Source of the DNA: Collinsella aerofaciens
GTDB taxonomy: Bacteria > Actinomycetota > Coriobacteriia > Coriobacteriales > Coriobacteriaceae
Length of the DNA: 56,533 bases
Direction of reading: 5' to 3'
Assembly: GCF_018785265.1 (NCBI RefSeq)
Contig: NZ_WQPK01000044.1
Coordinates: 3,999-60,531 of the forward strand
A program made the position numbers and the translations under genes. The notes below the pieces were generated by a model. It saw nothing but the letters and a program-made list of their open reading frames with translations, searched no databases and was not told the origin of the DNA. Below, piece by piece: positions 26,951-35,869 of the stretch (position 1 is its first letter; each line of letters opens with the position of its first letter).

Positions 26951-28684
26951 ATGTCGCAAAACGATCGAACTCAACTGATTCCCGATCCGCAGCAGCCGAG
27001 CAGGCACACCGGCGGCGTTCAGTCGCCGCGTCCTATCGCGCCGAGCCACGGTCAGCAGCGTAGTGCGGCAAACGCTTCCCAACGCCCGAACCAACAGCGA
27101 CAGCAGCGTCAACAACGTCAGCAGCGCCAGGCAAACGGCAATGCGCTCAAGCAGCCCCCCACGCACGCTCGAGGCGATCGTGGCCCCGCGCGCAAACCCG
27201 CCGGCAACAATAAGTCGGGCAAAAAGACGACGCTCTTTGTCGTCCTGAGTCTAATCGTCATTGTCTATATCGTAGGCGTCGTAGCATTTTCGCAGGTAGC
27301 CTGCCCCAACACCACCATCGCCGGCGTCGATGTCTCGTTCTCCAACGCTTTGTCTGCCGCCACCAAGGTCAATTCGGCATGGAAGCACTATAAGCTCGCC
27401 GTAACAGGAGATGACTTTAGCTGGACCTATCAGCCCGAGTCCGATGAACCCATCGTCGACGGTGAAGCTGCTGCAAAAGAGATCATCAGCCACAACGAGG
27501 CCTTTGTATGGCCGGTCCGCCTTGTGGAATCCTTAAGCGGCAAGACCAAAACAACCGCTACCTCCAACGAAGTCGATCTTGATCAAGACGTCGACCTGTC
27601 CATGCTTTCCGACACCTTTGACCAAAAGAAGTTTGAGAAGGATCTGGGCGCCGCCATCGACGAGTTTAACGAGGGGCGTTCGGGCACGTTCGAGGCCAAT
27701 AGCTCCTATGACGAGCAAGCGGGCAAGTTTACCGTCGAGAAGGCGCGCTCCAACGAAAAACTCAACCGCGAGCATGTCATTAAGTATGCCGAGCTCGAGC
27801 TTGCCTCGCTGGCCGAGACCGTAGATCTTTCCAAGCTCGGCAACGATGCCTATGAGCCGCTCAATGGAACGCTGACCGATGATCAGATTCAGGCCGCATG
27901 CGATGCCGCCAACAACTTCCTGGGCGTCAACGTGACCCTCAAGCTCAACGGCGAGGATGCCGGCAAGGTTGATGGCAGCTCCGTGTTGCAGTGGATCAGC
28001 TTTGCCGATCCCGCCAACCCCACGCTCGATACTTCGCAGATCAGTAGCTGGGCAGCCGAGCTCGCCAACGGCTTTAATACCGTGGGCTCCACTCGCTGGT
28101 GGACGCGCGCCGATGGCAAGCAGTGCGCCGTCGAAGGCGGCGACTTTGGTTGGTCCATCGACAGCAGCTCGCTCGCCAAGCAGGTCGAGGACGCCATTAA
28201 CAACAAGCAGACCGGCGAGATCGAGATCAAGTACTCCCAGAAGGCCGACACCTTTACCGCAAAGGGAGAGCCCGACTGGAAGGCGTATATCGACGTCGAC
28301 CTGTCCGAGCAGCACGCGCGCTACTATGACGAGAGCGGCAATATCGTTTGGGAGGCCAACTTTATTTCCGGCAAACCGGGCGAAGACGCCACCCCCGAGG
28401 GCGTGTGGCAGATCAACAGCAACGACGGCGGCAGCACCCTGATCGGAGCCAAGGACCCCGAGACCGGTAAGCCCAAATACGAGAGCCCGGTGAGCTACTG
28501 GATGCCGTTTGAGGGCAATATGATCGGCTTCCACGACGCTACATGGCAAAACGACAAGAGCTTCGATAATGCCGAGTCGTACAAGTGGTGCGGCAGCCAT
28601 GGTTGCATCAACCTGCGCCTGGCCGACGCCAAGGCACTGCACGATTGCATCAAAGTCGGCCTGTGCGTGGTTGTCCACTCGTAG
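26951..28684 (+). CDS. Membrane-anchored L,D-transpeptidase (YkuD)
   Basis: Predicted to make 3-3 crosslinks in peptidoglycan or to attach proteins to it. Residues 1-90 form a Gln/Arg/Pro-rich disordered cytoplasmic region. A transmembrane helix follows (about 94-114), then two repeated alpha/beta modules like the VanW-associated peptidoglycan-binding domain. The catalytic YkuD domain is at the C-terminus, with SHGCINLR and nucleophile Cys552. ATG 26951 is preferred because AAGGA is 10 bases upstream; the ATG at 26942 would be one base from it. The length is 577 residues. Confidence 0.9.
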   Translation: MSQNDRTQLIPDPQQPSRHTGGVQSPRPIAPSHGQQRSAANASQRPNQQRQQRQQRQQRQANGNALKQPPTHARGDRGPARKPAGNNKSGKKTTLFVVLSLIVIVYIVGVVAFSQVACPNTTIAGVDVSFSNALSAATKVNSAWKHYKLAVTGDDFSWTYQPESDEPIVDGEAAAKEIISHNEAFVWPVRLVESLSGKTKTTATSNEVDLDQDVDLSMLSDTFDQKKFEKDLGAAIDEFNEGRSGTFEANSSYDEQAGKFTVEKARSNEKLNREHVIKYAELELASLAETVDLSKLGNDAYEPLNGTLTDDQIQAACDAANNFLGVNVTLKLNGEDAGKVDGSSVLQWISFADPANPTLDTSQISSWAAELANGFNTVGSTRWWTRADGKQCAVEGGDFGWSIDSSSLAKQVEDAINNKQTGEIEIKYSQKADTFTAKGEPDWKAYIDVDLSEQHARYYDESGNIVWEANFISGKPGEDATPEGVWQINSNDGGSTLIGAKDPETGKPKYESPVSYWMPFEGNMIGFHDATWQNDKSFDNAESYKWCGSHGCINLRLADAKALHDCIKVGLCVVVHS

Positions 28685-28753
28685 TGCAACGCGCGCATTC
28701 CTACAACGTGGAACCGCTGCGACCAATCTAACAGTTCCGAAAGAAACCGTTCT

Positions 28754-28786
28754 ATGCGCCCACCCCAACCGGTGGGCGCATATAAT
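28754..28786 (+). terminator. Hairpin after L,D-transpeptidase gene, overlapping TATAAT
   Basis: An 11-bp perfect stem (28754-28764 with 28771-28781) followed by an AT-rich stretch. TATAAT at 28781-28786 could instead serve as the -10 element of the following export operon. Both roles are possible. Confidence 0.5.
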
Positions 28787-28816
28787 TATCGAGGTTCTTT
28801 CTATAAAGGAGACGCT

Positions 28817-30250
28817 ATGCCGAATGTCCCCACCATCACCCAGGGCCCGGATGATACCGAGCACACGACCGAAGGTGCCACCGAAACGATTCCTCTGATT
28901 ACAAACGTACATGCCGATAAGCAGAACGGACGCGCGAACGATGCGGCCGAGATTTCCGATGAAGAGGCATACGCCAAGCTCAAGGCAAAACGTGCCGAAC
29001 GTCGGCGCAAAAAGCTGATTCGACGCGGTATTGCCGCCGGCGTCGTGGGTGCCATCGCGCTCATTGCCATTGTCGCAACGCTGGTTATCAATGCGCAGCC
29101 ACAGGGCGCTAGCGAGCCTGTGACCGACATGGTGACCGAGGGCACGTTTACCACAACGGTCGAGGCGAAAGGCCAGCTCAAACCCATTTCGTCCTCAGTG
29201 GTCTCCCCTTCTGTCGACGGCACGGTCGATTCTATCAACGTGCAGGCAGGCCAATCCGTTAACGAGGGCGACGTGCTTATGACCATTAAAAACGACGAGC
29301 TCGATCGCAACGTTGCCGAGGCGCAGCGTGCAGTTGCAGCCGCCCAGGAAGACCTCACCAACGCGCAGAAAGCCGCCGCTGCCGCGCAGGCCACCCCAAC
29401 GACGGACGTCGATGGAGCTTCCGCAGCGGCTGGCGTCTCAGCCGCATCAGTGGACACGAACGCCGTATCGGCCGCGCAGCGCAGCCTCGCATCGGCCCAG
29501 GCAAACCTCGATCAGGCGAACGCCAAGGCCGCCAGCCGTACGGTCACGGCCCCGAGCTCGGGCAGCATCGTGGAGCTCAACGCCAAGGTGGGCGCCACGG
29601 TAACAGGCGGCATGATCATGGGCGAAAGCGATACGAGCGGCGGCAAGCAGTGCATGCAGATCGCCGACCTATCCAAGATGAAGGTGACCGTGCAGGTGGG
29701 CGAAAAGGACATCGCCAAGATCGCCGTTGGGCAGAGCGCCAACGTCACGTATCCCGCGTTTCCCGATATCGTGAGCCAGGGAACGGTCACGGCCATCGCC
29801 TCGGTGGCAAACTCCGATTCCAACTATGGCAGCAGCAGCGTAACCTTTAACGTCGACATCCTCATCGAGGCGCCCGACGCGCGCCTGAAGCCGGGCATGA
29901 CGGCCGAGGTATCGGTGGTGACCGAGCAGCTCGACGACGTGGTGATGGTGCCGACGATGGCGCTCATGACCGAAGACGGCGAACACTATTACGTCAACGT
30001 GGCGACTGATGACGAGGGCAAGCAAACCCGTCGCATGAAGGTGACCGTCGTGACGCAAAACAACAACGAAGCCGTAGTCGGCAAGACACAGGTCAAGCGC
30101 GACGACCAGGGCAACGAGATCAACCCCAACGTGCCGGTTACCAAGCTGCGCGATGGCGACACCCTCGTCATGGACACCGGAGCGGACGCAACGGCTGACG
30201 GCGGCTACGGTGCGGATTCGGGCAGTATGTCTGCCGACGAGGGCATGTAA
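28817..30250 (+). CDS. MacA/HlyD-like membrane fusion protein
   Basis: The extracytoplasmic adaptor of an ABC export system. It has a cytoplasmic N-terminus (about 1-70), a single membrane helix (about 71-94), and then a biotinyl-lipoyl-like half (segment VSPSVDGTVDSINVQAGQSV). An Ala/Gln-rich coiled-coil hairpin follows (about 165-240), then the second lipoyl half (VTAPSSGSIVELNAKVG) and beta-barrel domains. In a Gram-positive cell such an adaptor works without an outer-membrane channel. The ribosome-binding site AAAGGAGA supports ATG 28817. It overlaps the ATPase gene by one base (TAATG). Confidence 0.88.
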   Translation: MPNVPTITQGPDDTEHTTEGATETIPLITNVHADKQNGRANDAAEISDEEAYAKLKAKRAERRRKKLIRRGIAAGVVGAIALIAIVATLVINAQPQGASEPVTDMVTEGTFTTTVEAKGQLKPISSSVVSPSVDGTVDSINVQAGQSVNEGDVLMTIKNDELDRNVAEAQRAVAAAQEDLTNAQKAAAAAQATPTTDVDGASAAAGVSAASVDTNAVSAAQRSLASAQANLDQANAKAASRTVTAPSSGSIVELNAKVGATVTGGMIMGESDTSGGKQCMQIADLSKMKVTVQVGEKDIAKIAVGQSANVTYPAFPDIVSQGTVTAIASVANSDSNYGSSSVTFNVDILIEAPDARLKPGMTAEVSVVTEQLDDVVMVPTMALMTEDGEHYYVNVATDDEGKQTRRMKVTVVTQNNNEAVVGKTQVKRDDQGNEINPNVPVTKLRDGDTLVMDTGADATADGGYGADSGSMSADEGM

Positions 30251-31023
30251 TGCGTCCCGTTATCGACATCCGCAACGTGCACCGCATCTTTGAGAGCGAG
30301 GCGGGGTGCGCCCACATCCTGCACAACGTGAGCCTGGCGGTAAATCCCGGCGAATTCGTCGCTATCACCGGCCCCTCGGGCTCGGGCAAGTCGACGCTCA
30401 TGAACATCCTAGGCTGTCTGGATAAGCCGACGGCGGGCGACTACTACCTGCAAGGGCTCAACGTGGCCGAGCTCGATGATGAGGAGCTCACCGAAGTTCG
30501 CGCCCTGAGCATTGGCTTTGTCTTTCAGAGCTTCAACCTGCTGCCGCGCCTGTCGGTTATCGAAAATGTGATGCTGCCGCTGGCCTACACCAATGTGCCC
30601 CGTAGCCAGCGCGAAATGCGCGCCGTGCACGCGCTGCAGGCTGTCACGCTGCCCGTCGACCACTGGGACCACCGCATATCCGAGCTCTCGGGCGGCCAGA
30701 TGCAGCGCGTCGCAATCGCGCGCGCCCTCGTCAATGACCCGCCCATCATTCTGGCCGACGAGCCGACGGGAAACCTGGACTCCGCTACCGGAGCGCTTGT
30801 GATGGAAACCTTCCATAAGCTCCAGAAGCGCGGCAAAACCATCGTGCTTATCACACACGACCCCGGCATCGCCGCCGAGGCCGACCGTGCCGTGACCATC
30901 CGCGACGGTCGCATTCACGATGGCGCGTATATTCCACATGCACCGCGGACCCTGCGCAGCGCCGTGGATAGCCTGCCCAGGATTTCCGCCTCCGCCAACC
31001 CGCCGAAAGGAGAGATGGCATGA
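30250..31023 (+). CDS. MacB-type ABC transporter ATP-binding protein
   Basis: A 257-residue ATPase of the LolD/MacB/SalX group. Walker A is GPSGSGKS (41-48), the signature is [15 protein letters not shown] and Walker B is [12 protein letters not shown], followed by the H-loop in LITHDPG. It pairs with the separate permease that follows; the two genes overlap by ATGA. The substrate is unknown: this group exports lipoproteins, antimicrobial peptides or macrolides. Confidence 0.93.
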   Translation: MRPVIDIRNVHRIFESEAGCAHILHNVSLAVNPGEFVAITGPSGSGKSTLMNILGCLDKPTAGDYYLQGLNVAELDDEELTEVRALSIGFVFQSFNLLPRLSVIENVMLPLAYTNVPRSQREMRAVHALQAVTLPVDHWDHRISELSGGQMQRVAIARALVNDPPIILADEPTGNLDSATGALVMETFHKLQKRGKTIVLITHDPGIAAEADRAVTIRDGRIHDGAYIPHAPRTLRSAVDSLPRISASANPPKGEMA

Positions 31024-32234
31024 GCGCCCGCGATCTCATCCAGGAAGCCCTTCACTCGCTCGAGGCCAACAAGGGGCGCAGCCTGCTCACCATCCTGGGC
31101 ATCGTCATTGGCATAGCCTCGGTCATCGCCATGACCTCGCTCATCGGCGGCATCCAAAACAGCCTGGTCAACAGCCTAGGCCTCAATGCGGCTCGTATGG
31201 TTCAGATCTATTCGTCGCAAGAACTCACCGATTCTGACGTTCAGAAACTTCAAAAACTGGTGCCGCAGATAGAGCAGATCGGCATTGTCGACAGCGCTTA
31301 TACCGAGTACAAGACCGGCGATAAAAGCTATACCGTCATGGCACAGGGTGTCGATAGCGACATGCTCGACGCCGTGGGGGCCAGCAAGCTCGTTGCGGGG
31401 CGTACCTATTCCCAGGCCGAGTCTCAATCAGGCTCGCGCGTGGCGCTCATCAGTCGCGGCGGAGCCGATCAGCTTTACGGCAACGAACAGGATGCGCTGG
31501 GGAAAACCATCAAGGTGTCCAACGGCGAGGTGCAGATTGTAGGCGTGATTGATGGCGGCAGCGACTCCATGGGCTCGCTCACGCTGTATATGCCACGCGA
31601 AACCATCTCCGGGCTATTTGGCGACGAAAATCCTTCATTCCCCAGCGTGACGGCACTTGCCGCCGAGGGCACGGACATGGATGAGCTCTGCAAGACCATC
31701 GAGTCCAAGGTGCGCGCGATGAAGGGCATCGCGGAGGATGATGAGAACGACAGTGTATCGGCGACATCCATGAAAAGCGCCATCGATGCGCTCAACTCCT
31801 TTATGGGCGCGTTCTCGCTCATCATGGGTGCTGTCGCCAGCATCTCGCTGCTTGTCGGCGGCATCGGCATTATGAACATGATGCTCACCAACGTAACGGA
31901 GCGCATCCGCGAGATCGGTATCCGCCGTGCCCTGGGCGCCAGTCGTCGCGATATCACCGCTCAGTTTTTGGCCGAGTCCTCGGCGCTGTGCGTCACTGGC
32001 GGCATTCTGGGCGTCGTGATTGGCTATCTGCTGGCCTGGGGGCTCACGTTCTTTGCCGCAAGCTCGGGCATCATGAGCGAGTTTGGAGCCACCGGGACGA
32101 TCACGCCAAGCTTCTCCATTACGACCGTGTTGATCGCGTTTGCCGTATCGGTCGGCATCGGCGTAATCTTTGGCTTCTACCCCGCTCGACGCGCCGCAAA
32201 GCTCGACCCGGTGGAGTGCCTACGCTACCAGTAA
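31020..32234 (+). CDS. MacB/FtsX-type ABC transporter permease
   Basis: A 404-residue permease with one N-terminal membrane helix (about 20-40). A large extracytoplasmic MacB-like domain (about 45-275) follows, then three C-terminal helices carrying GGIGIMNMMLTNVTER and the conserved EIGIRRALGA coupling segment. It completes the three-gene mechanotransmission-type exporter with the adaptor and ATPase upstream. The overlap with the ATPase gene (ATGA) implies coupled translation. Confidence 0.92.
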   Translation: MSARDLIQEALHSLEANKGRSLLTILGIVIGIASVIAMTSLIGGIQNSLVNSLGLNAARMVQIYSSQELTDSDVQKLQKLVPQIEQIGIVDSAYTEYKTGDKSYTVMAQGVDSDMLDAVGASKLVAGRTYSQAESQSGSRVALISRGGADQLYGNEQDALGKTIKVSNGEVQIVGVIDGGSDSMGSLTLYMPRETISGLFGDENPSFPSVTALAAEGTDMDELCKTIESKVRAMKGIAEDDENDSVSATSMKSAIDALNSFMGAFSLIMGAVASISLLVGGIGIMNMMLTNVTERIREIGIRRALGASRRDITAQFLAESSALCVTGGILGVVIGYLLAWGLTFFAASSGIMSEFGATGTITPSFSITTVLIAFAVSVGIGVIFGFYPARRAAKLDPVECLRYQ

Positions 32235-32246
32235 GCCACCACCAAC

Positions 32247-32315
32247 AAGTTGCGGTGAATTAGGGACTGAATATGCTATCAAGCAGCAAAAACAGACACT
32301 ATTTCACCGCAACTT
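32247..32315. repeat. Palindromic repeat, family A copy 2
   Basis: A 69-base element with terminal arms AAGTTGCGGTGAAT (32247 onward) and TTCACCGCAACTT (to 32315). It shares both ends, plus the inner stretch around AGGACT/AGGGACT, with the element at 16003-16069. It sits exactly between the exporter operon and the IS21-like fossil that borders the cobalamin cassette. Confidence 0.7.
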
Positions 32316-32445
32316 ATTGAAGGGCTGCTTGCGCCAGTTCCGGGCGTCGTCCTCGAGCTATTGGCGGATGACGGGCTTGTACGGGTCGAGCTTGCTCGGG
32401 GCGCTCCTCTTCGCGGGCGGGAGGGCGCGCAGGCGCGGCGAGCGC
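32316..32445 (-). pseudogene. IS21 IstA-like transposase fragment
   Basis: Translating the minus strand in frame with 32399-32397 gives SAPSKLDPYKPVIRQ, then a stop codon, then LEDDARNWRKQPFN. This matches the region after the helix-turn-helix of IS21-family IstA, where SKLDPYKPxIxxWLEED is typical; the stop stands where Trp is expected. Basic Pro/Ala/Arg sequence precedes it, as in IstA. The fragment is cut on one side by the palindromic element and on the other by the end of cobK. The family call rests on remembered motif similarity and not on a search. Confidence 0.6.
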
Positions 32446-33219
32446 CTAGCGCGCGAACTCCCGTAAGAGCGCGTCTTCCACTTCCATAAGCGAAAGGGCC
32501 CCGCCTCCCTCGGCGGGACGGGCGACCACGATACAGCGCGCTCCCACGTCGCGCGCGGAGGCGATCTTCTCGGCCGTGCCGCCTACGGTTCCCGAGTCCT
32601 TGGTCACAAGCCACTGGGCGCCCACCTGCCGAAGCATCGCATCGTTGAGCTCGCGGGTGAAGGGCCCCTGCATGCCGATGATGTGCGATGGCGAAAACCC
32701 CGCGTCGATGCACTTCGTTATAGCACCGGGCAGCGGGAGCACACGCACGAAGAAGCGCTCCGCGTAATCGGCGACGCGCGTGTAGGGAGCAAGCTCCTTG
32801 CTCCCCGTCGTGAGAAGCGCGCGACCCGGGTTCTCGGAGAGAAAGCGCGCCGCGCAGGCGATCGACGTGACCGAGACGACGCCTTTGGGCAGCGCCTCGA
32901 CCGGGCGCGCAAGGCGCAGGCATCGTGCACCCACGGCGAGCGAAGCGGCTCGGATGTTGCCGCTTGCGACCGTAGCGAAGGGGTGCGTGGCGTCGACGAC
33001 GATGCGCGCGCCGGAAAGCTCGCGCTCCATGTCGGCCTCGTCGAGCCTGCCTGCATGTACCTCGATGCCCGGAAGCTCGCCCAAAAGCTCGCCTCCGTAC
33101 TCGGTTGCCGCGTAAGCACGGGCGGGGATGCCCGCCCCGCTCGCCCATTCGCACAGAAGGCGGCCCTCGGTGGTGCCGGCGAAGATGCGCAGCGCCGGCG
33201 CGGATGCGGGCGCCGTCAC
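32446..33219 (-). CDS. cobK: Precorrin-6A / cobalt-precorrin-6A reductase
   Basis: Reduces the macrocycle of (cobalt-)precorrin-6A with NADPH; called CbiJ in the anaerobic pathway. The 257-residue protein begins with the family nucleotide-binding segment IFAGTTEGR and has the conserved VDATHPFA and TTGSKEL elements. It is the last gene of the 17-gene minus-strand operon and overlaps cbiC by 4 bases. The IS21-like fossil starts at its stop codon. Confidence 0.9.
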   Translation of the reverse strand: MTAPASAPALRIFAGTTEGRLLCEWASGAGIPARAYAATEYGGELLGELPGIEVHAGRLDEADMERELSGARIVVDATHPFATVASGNIRAASLAVGARCLRLARPVEALPKGVVSVTSIACAARFLSENPGRALLTTGSKELAPYTRVADYAERFFVRVLPLPGAITKCIDAGFSPSHIIGMQGPFTRELNDAMLRQVGAQWLVTKDSGTVGGTAEKIASARDVGARCIVVARPAEGGGALSLMEVEDALLREFAR

Positions 33220-33857
33220 TTCGGGCCGCCTGGGCGCGTGATCTGGTAGAGCAGCGCGTTCATAATGGCGGCCGCCACGGTCGAGCCGCCCTTGCGACCC
33301 CTCGCGACGATGGCCGGCACGCGTCGCGCGAGTAGCTCCTCTTTCGCCTCGACCACGTTCACAAACCCGACCGGCACCCCAACGACGAGCGCGGGCGCGA
33401 TCTTCCCCGCGTCCATGAGCTCGGCGAGGCGCAGAAGTGCTGTGGGAGCGTTACCGACGGCCACGATGAGCGGACCCTCGATGCCGCAAGCTTTGTCCAT
33501 GCTCGCAACGGCGCGAGTCGTGCCCGCGGCGCGCGCAGCCGCGGCGACATCAGGGTCGGCCATGTAGCACACGGTCTTGCAGCCGAGCTTCGCGAGCGCG
33601 GGCTTGCTTATGCCTGCGAGCGCCATGTTCGTGTCGGTGAGCACCGTGGCCCCTGCGCGCAGTGCGTCGAGCGCACAGTGCGCGGCGTCATGGGTGAACA
33701 CGAGGGAATCGGCGTACGAGAAGTCAGCAGTGGTGTGGATGACGCGCTTCACGACGGGCTCTTCGAGCGGCGGGAACGTGCGGCCGCCGAGCTCTTCGGT
33801 GATGATCTCAAAGCTGCGCCGCTCGATGTCGCCGGGCGCCATCTCCTTGGAATCCAT
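33216..33857 (-). CDS. cbiC: Cobalt-precorrin-8 methylmutase
   Basis: Moves the methyl group from C11 to C12, giving cobyrinate. The 213-residue protein has IERRSFEII near its start. The catalytic His is His41 in RVIHTTADF, matching His43 of the characterised CobH. DTNMALAGI and VGNAPTALL are also family segments. It starts right after the cobO stop with no gap. Confidence 0.94.
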   Translation of the reverse strand: MDSKEMAPGDIERRSFEIITEELGGRTFPPLEEPVVKRVIHTTADFSYADSLVFTHDAAHCALDALRAGATVLTDTNMALAGISKPALAKLGCKTVCYMADPDVAAAARAAGTTRAVASMDKACGIEGPLIVAVGNAPTALLRLAELMDAGKIAPALVVGVPVGFVNVVEAKEELLARRVPAIVARGRKGGSTVAAAIMNALLYQITRPGGPK

Positions 33858-34373
33858 CTAGTACTCCACTCCTTCCCTTGCACATATCCCCTGCTCGTAG
33901 GGGTGTTTTTCGCACCGCATCTCGGTTATGTAGTCGGCCTTCTCCACGATCTTGCGGGAAGGCGCGCGCCCGGTGAGCGCTACTTCGACGCCGCGCGCGG
34001 ACATATCGAGCGCGCGGTCCACGAGCGCCTCGTCGACAAGCCCCTTCGAAAGCGCGTCGAGCGCCTCGTCGAGCACGAGCAGCCCCTCCTGCGCGCCCTC
34101 GAGCTCGGCGAGCGCGGAAGCGAGGTTCCCATCGTGCAGCTCGCGCGTCGCGGCAAGTTCTTCCGACGTCATGGACCAGGTAAACTTGTCCGACGCCTTC
34201 CCCGCGAACACGGACACGCCGAAATGCTCGGCGAGCAGGCGCACCTCCCCGCTTTCGCCGTCTTTCAGGAACTGCACGACGACGACGCGGCGGCCTGCGG
34301 CGAGCATGCGAAGGGCGAGGCCCATCGCCGCCGTGGTCTTGCCTTTGCCGTCGCCATGATACACGTGGATCAT
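33858..34373 (-). CDS. cobO: Cob(I)yrinic acid a,c-diamide adenosyltransferase
   Basis: Attaches the upper adenosyl ligand to the reduced corrinoid. A CobA/CobO-type P-loop protein of 171 residues with GDGKGKTTA at 7-15 and the family C-terminus RCEKHPYEQGI. GGAGGG precedes the ATG, which overlaps the cbiP stop by 4 bases. Confidence 0.94.
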   Translation of the reverse strand: MIHVYHGDGKGKTTAAMGLALRMLAAGRRVVVVQFLKDGESGEVRLLAEHFGVSVFAGKASDKFTWSMTSEELAATRELHDGNLASALAELEGAQEGLLVLDEALDALSKGLVDEALVDRALDMSARGVEVALTGRAPSRKIVEKADYITEMRCEKHPYEQGICAREGVEY

Positions 34374-35869
34374 ACGCCCTCCTCGATAATGCGGTAGACA
34401 TACTCCATGTCGAGCGCCCCGCGCACGGAGTCGGTCAGGCGGTCGAACTCGCGCGCACGGTGATCGGCCGCGGACGCCGCGCCCGCAGCACCCACGACGC
34501 TCTCGGGCAGGCCACGCATGCGCGCGAGCGAGCGCGCGAGGGCGAGCGCCACCCCCGGTTCGTCGAACAGGCCGTGGAGATAGGTTCCAAACACGTTTCC
34601 GCAGGCCGCGCCTTCTGGTTTGCCGCCAATCGTGCCCGCAGGGGCGCAGGAGACGATCGTTTCGCCGTCGTGGATCTCGTACCCGCGAGCCGTCATGCCG
34701 TTCCACACCGAGAACGCGCCTTGGGCGCCTGTGATGCGCAGCTCCGACTGGGCGAGGCGCTTTTCCTCCCTGAACACCGTACTTGCAGGGATGAGCCCGA
34801 GCCCGCGCGCGGTGCCAGCGCCTTCCCTGCCGTGCGGGTCGGAAAGCTCGTCACCCAAAAGCTGGTAGCCTCCGCATATGCCGAGCACCGGCGTGCCCGC
34901 ACCCGAAAGCGCGCGTACACAGGCTCCGATGCCGGTAGCCGCAAGCCAGCGCGCGTCGTCGAGCGTGGTCTTCGAGCCGGGGAGCACCACCAGGTCGGGT
35001 CGGCCCAGATCGGTCGTCGAGGAAACGTAGCGCACGCCTACGCCGGGCACGCGCGAAAGCGGGTCGAAGTCGGTGAAGTTCGACAGATGCGGAAGGCGCA
35101 CGACGGCGACGTCGATGACACCGCGCGCCTCGCGGGCAGATAGGCGCGGTGCGAGCGAGTCCTCGTCGTCCAGGTCGAGCGTAAGATACGGCACGACCCC
35201 CACGACGGGAACCCCGCACATCTTCTCGAGCGGGTCCAAACCCGGGCGCAGGATTTCCACATCGCCGCGGAACTTGTTCACCACAAGCCCCCGCAAAAGC
35301 GCACGATCCTCGGGCGCAAAGAGCGCGACCGTGCCGTAGAGCTGGGCAAACACCCCGCCTGGGTCGATGTCGCCCGCGAGCAGCACGGGGGAGGACACGG
35401 CGCGCGCGAGCCCCATGTTGACGATGTCGTTTTCGGCAAGGTTGATTTCGACGGGGCTGCCGGCGCCCTCGATGACGATGACGTCGTTTTCCTCCGCGAG
35501 CGAATCGAACGCCTCCAAAATCTGCGGCATGAGCGCCTTCTTTCGCGCGAAGTAGTCCCTCGCAGCGAAGGCTCCCTGCGCCTTGCCGGCCACGATGAGC
35601 TGGCTTCGGTGGTCGCTTTCGGGCTTGAGCAGGATGGGGTTCATGCGCACGTCGGGCGCGATGCCGCACGCCTCGGCCTGCATGATCTGGGCGCGCCCCA
35701 TCTCGAGCCCGTCGGCCGTGACACCGCTGTTGAGCGCCATGTTCTGGCTCTTGAAGGGAGCCACGCGCAGGCCGTCCTGCGCAAGCACGCGGCACAGCCC
35801 CGCCGCAAGCAGGCTCTTCCCCGCGTTCGACATGGTGCCCTGGATCATGATGGGCTTCGCCCTACCCAC
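34370..35869 (-). CDS. cbiP: Adenosylcobyric acid synthase (glutamine-hydrolysing)
   Basis: Amidates four side chains of adenosylcobyrinate a,c-diamide. An N-terminal dethiobiotin-synthetase-like ATP-binding domain has GTMSNAGKS (11-19). The C-terminal type I glutamine amidotransferase has nucleophile Cys332 in LGICGG and His432 in TYLHGLF. The start is taken as GTG 35869, which overlaps the cobD stop and has AAGGGGG upstream. It gives 499 residues and a normal N-terminus (GRAKPIMIQG), whereas longer frames upstream run through cobD. Confidence 0.93.
   Translation of the reverse strand: MGRAKPIMIQGTMSNAGKSLLAAGLCRVLAQDGLRVAPFKSQNMALNSGVTADGLEMGRAQIMQAEACGIAPDVRMNPILLKPESDHRSQLIVAGKAQGAFAARDYFARKKALMPQILEAFDSLAEENDVIVIEGAGSPVEINLAENDIVNMGLARAVSSPVLLAGDIDPGGVFAQLYGTVALFAPEDRALLRGLVVNKFRGDVEILRPGLDPLEKMCGVPVVGVVPYLTLDLDDEDSLAPRLSAREARGVIDVAVVRLPHLSNFTDFDPLSRVPGVGVRYVSSTTDLGRPDLVVLPGSKTTLDDARWLAATGIGACVRALSGAGTPVLGICGGYQLLGDELSDPHGREGAGTARGLGLIPASTVFREEKRLAQSELRITGAQGAFSVWNGMTARGYEIHDGETIVSCAPAGTIGGKPEGAACGNVFGTYLHGLFDEPGVALALARSLARMRGLPESVVGAAGAASAADHRAREFDRLTDSVRGALDMEYVYRIIEEGV

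Noticed and set aside
28754-28816. Earlier start for the MacA-like protein at 28754
   Set aside because: The added residues would be encoded by a hairpin and promoter-like sequence. The ATG at 28817 has a strong AAAGGAG site.
32170-32466. Plus-strand open frame running through the exporter end, the palindrome and the IS21-like fossil
   Set aside because: It crosses a palindromic element and a fragment that makes sense only on the minus strand; it has no start signal of its own.
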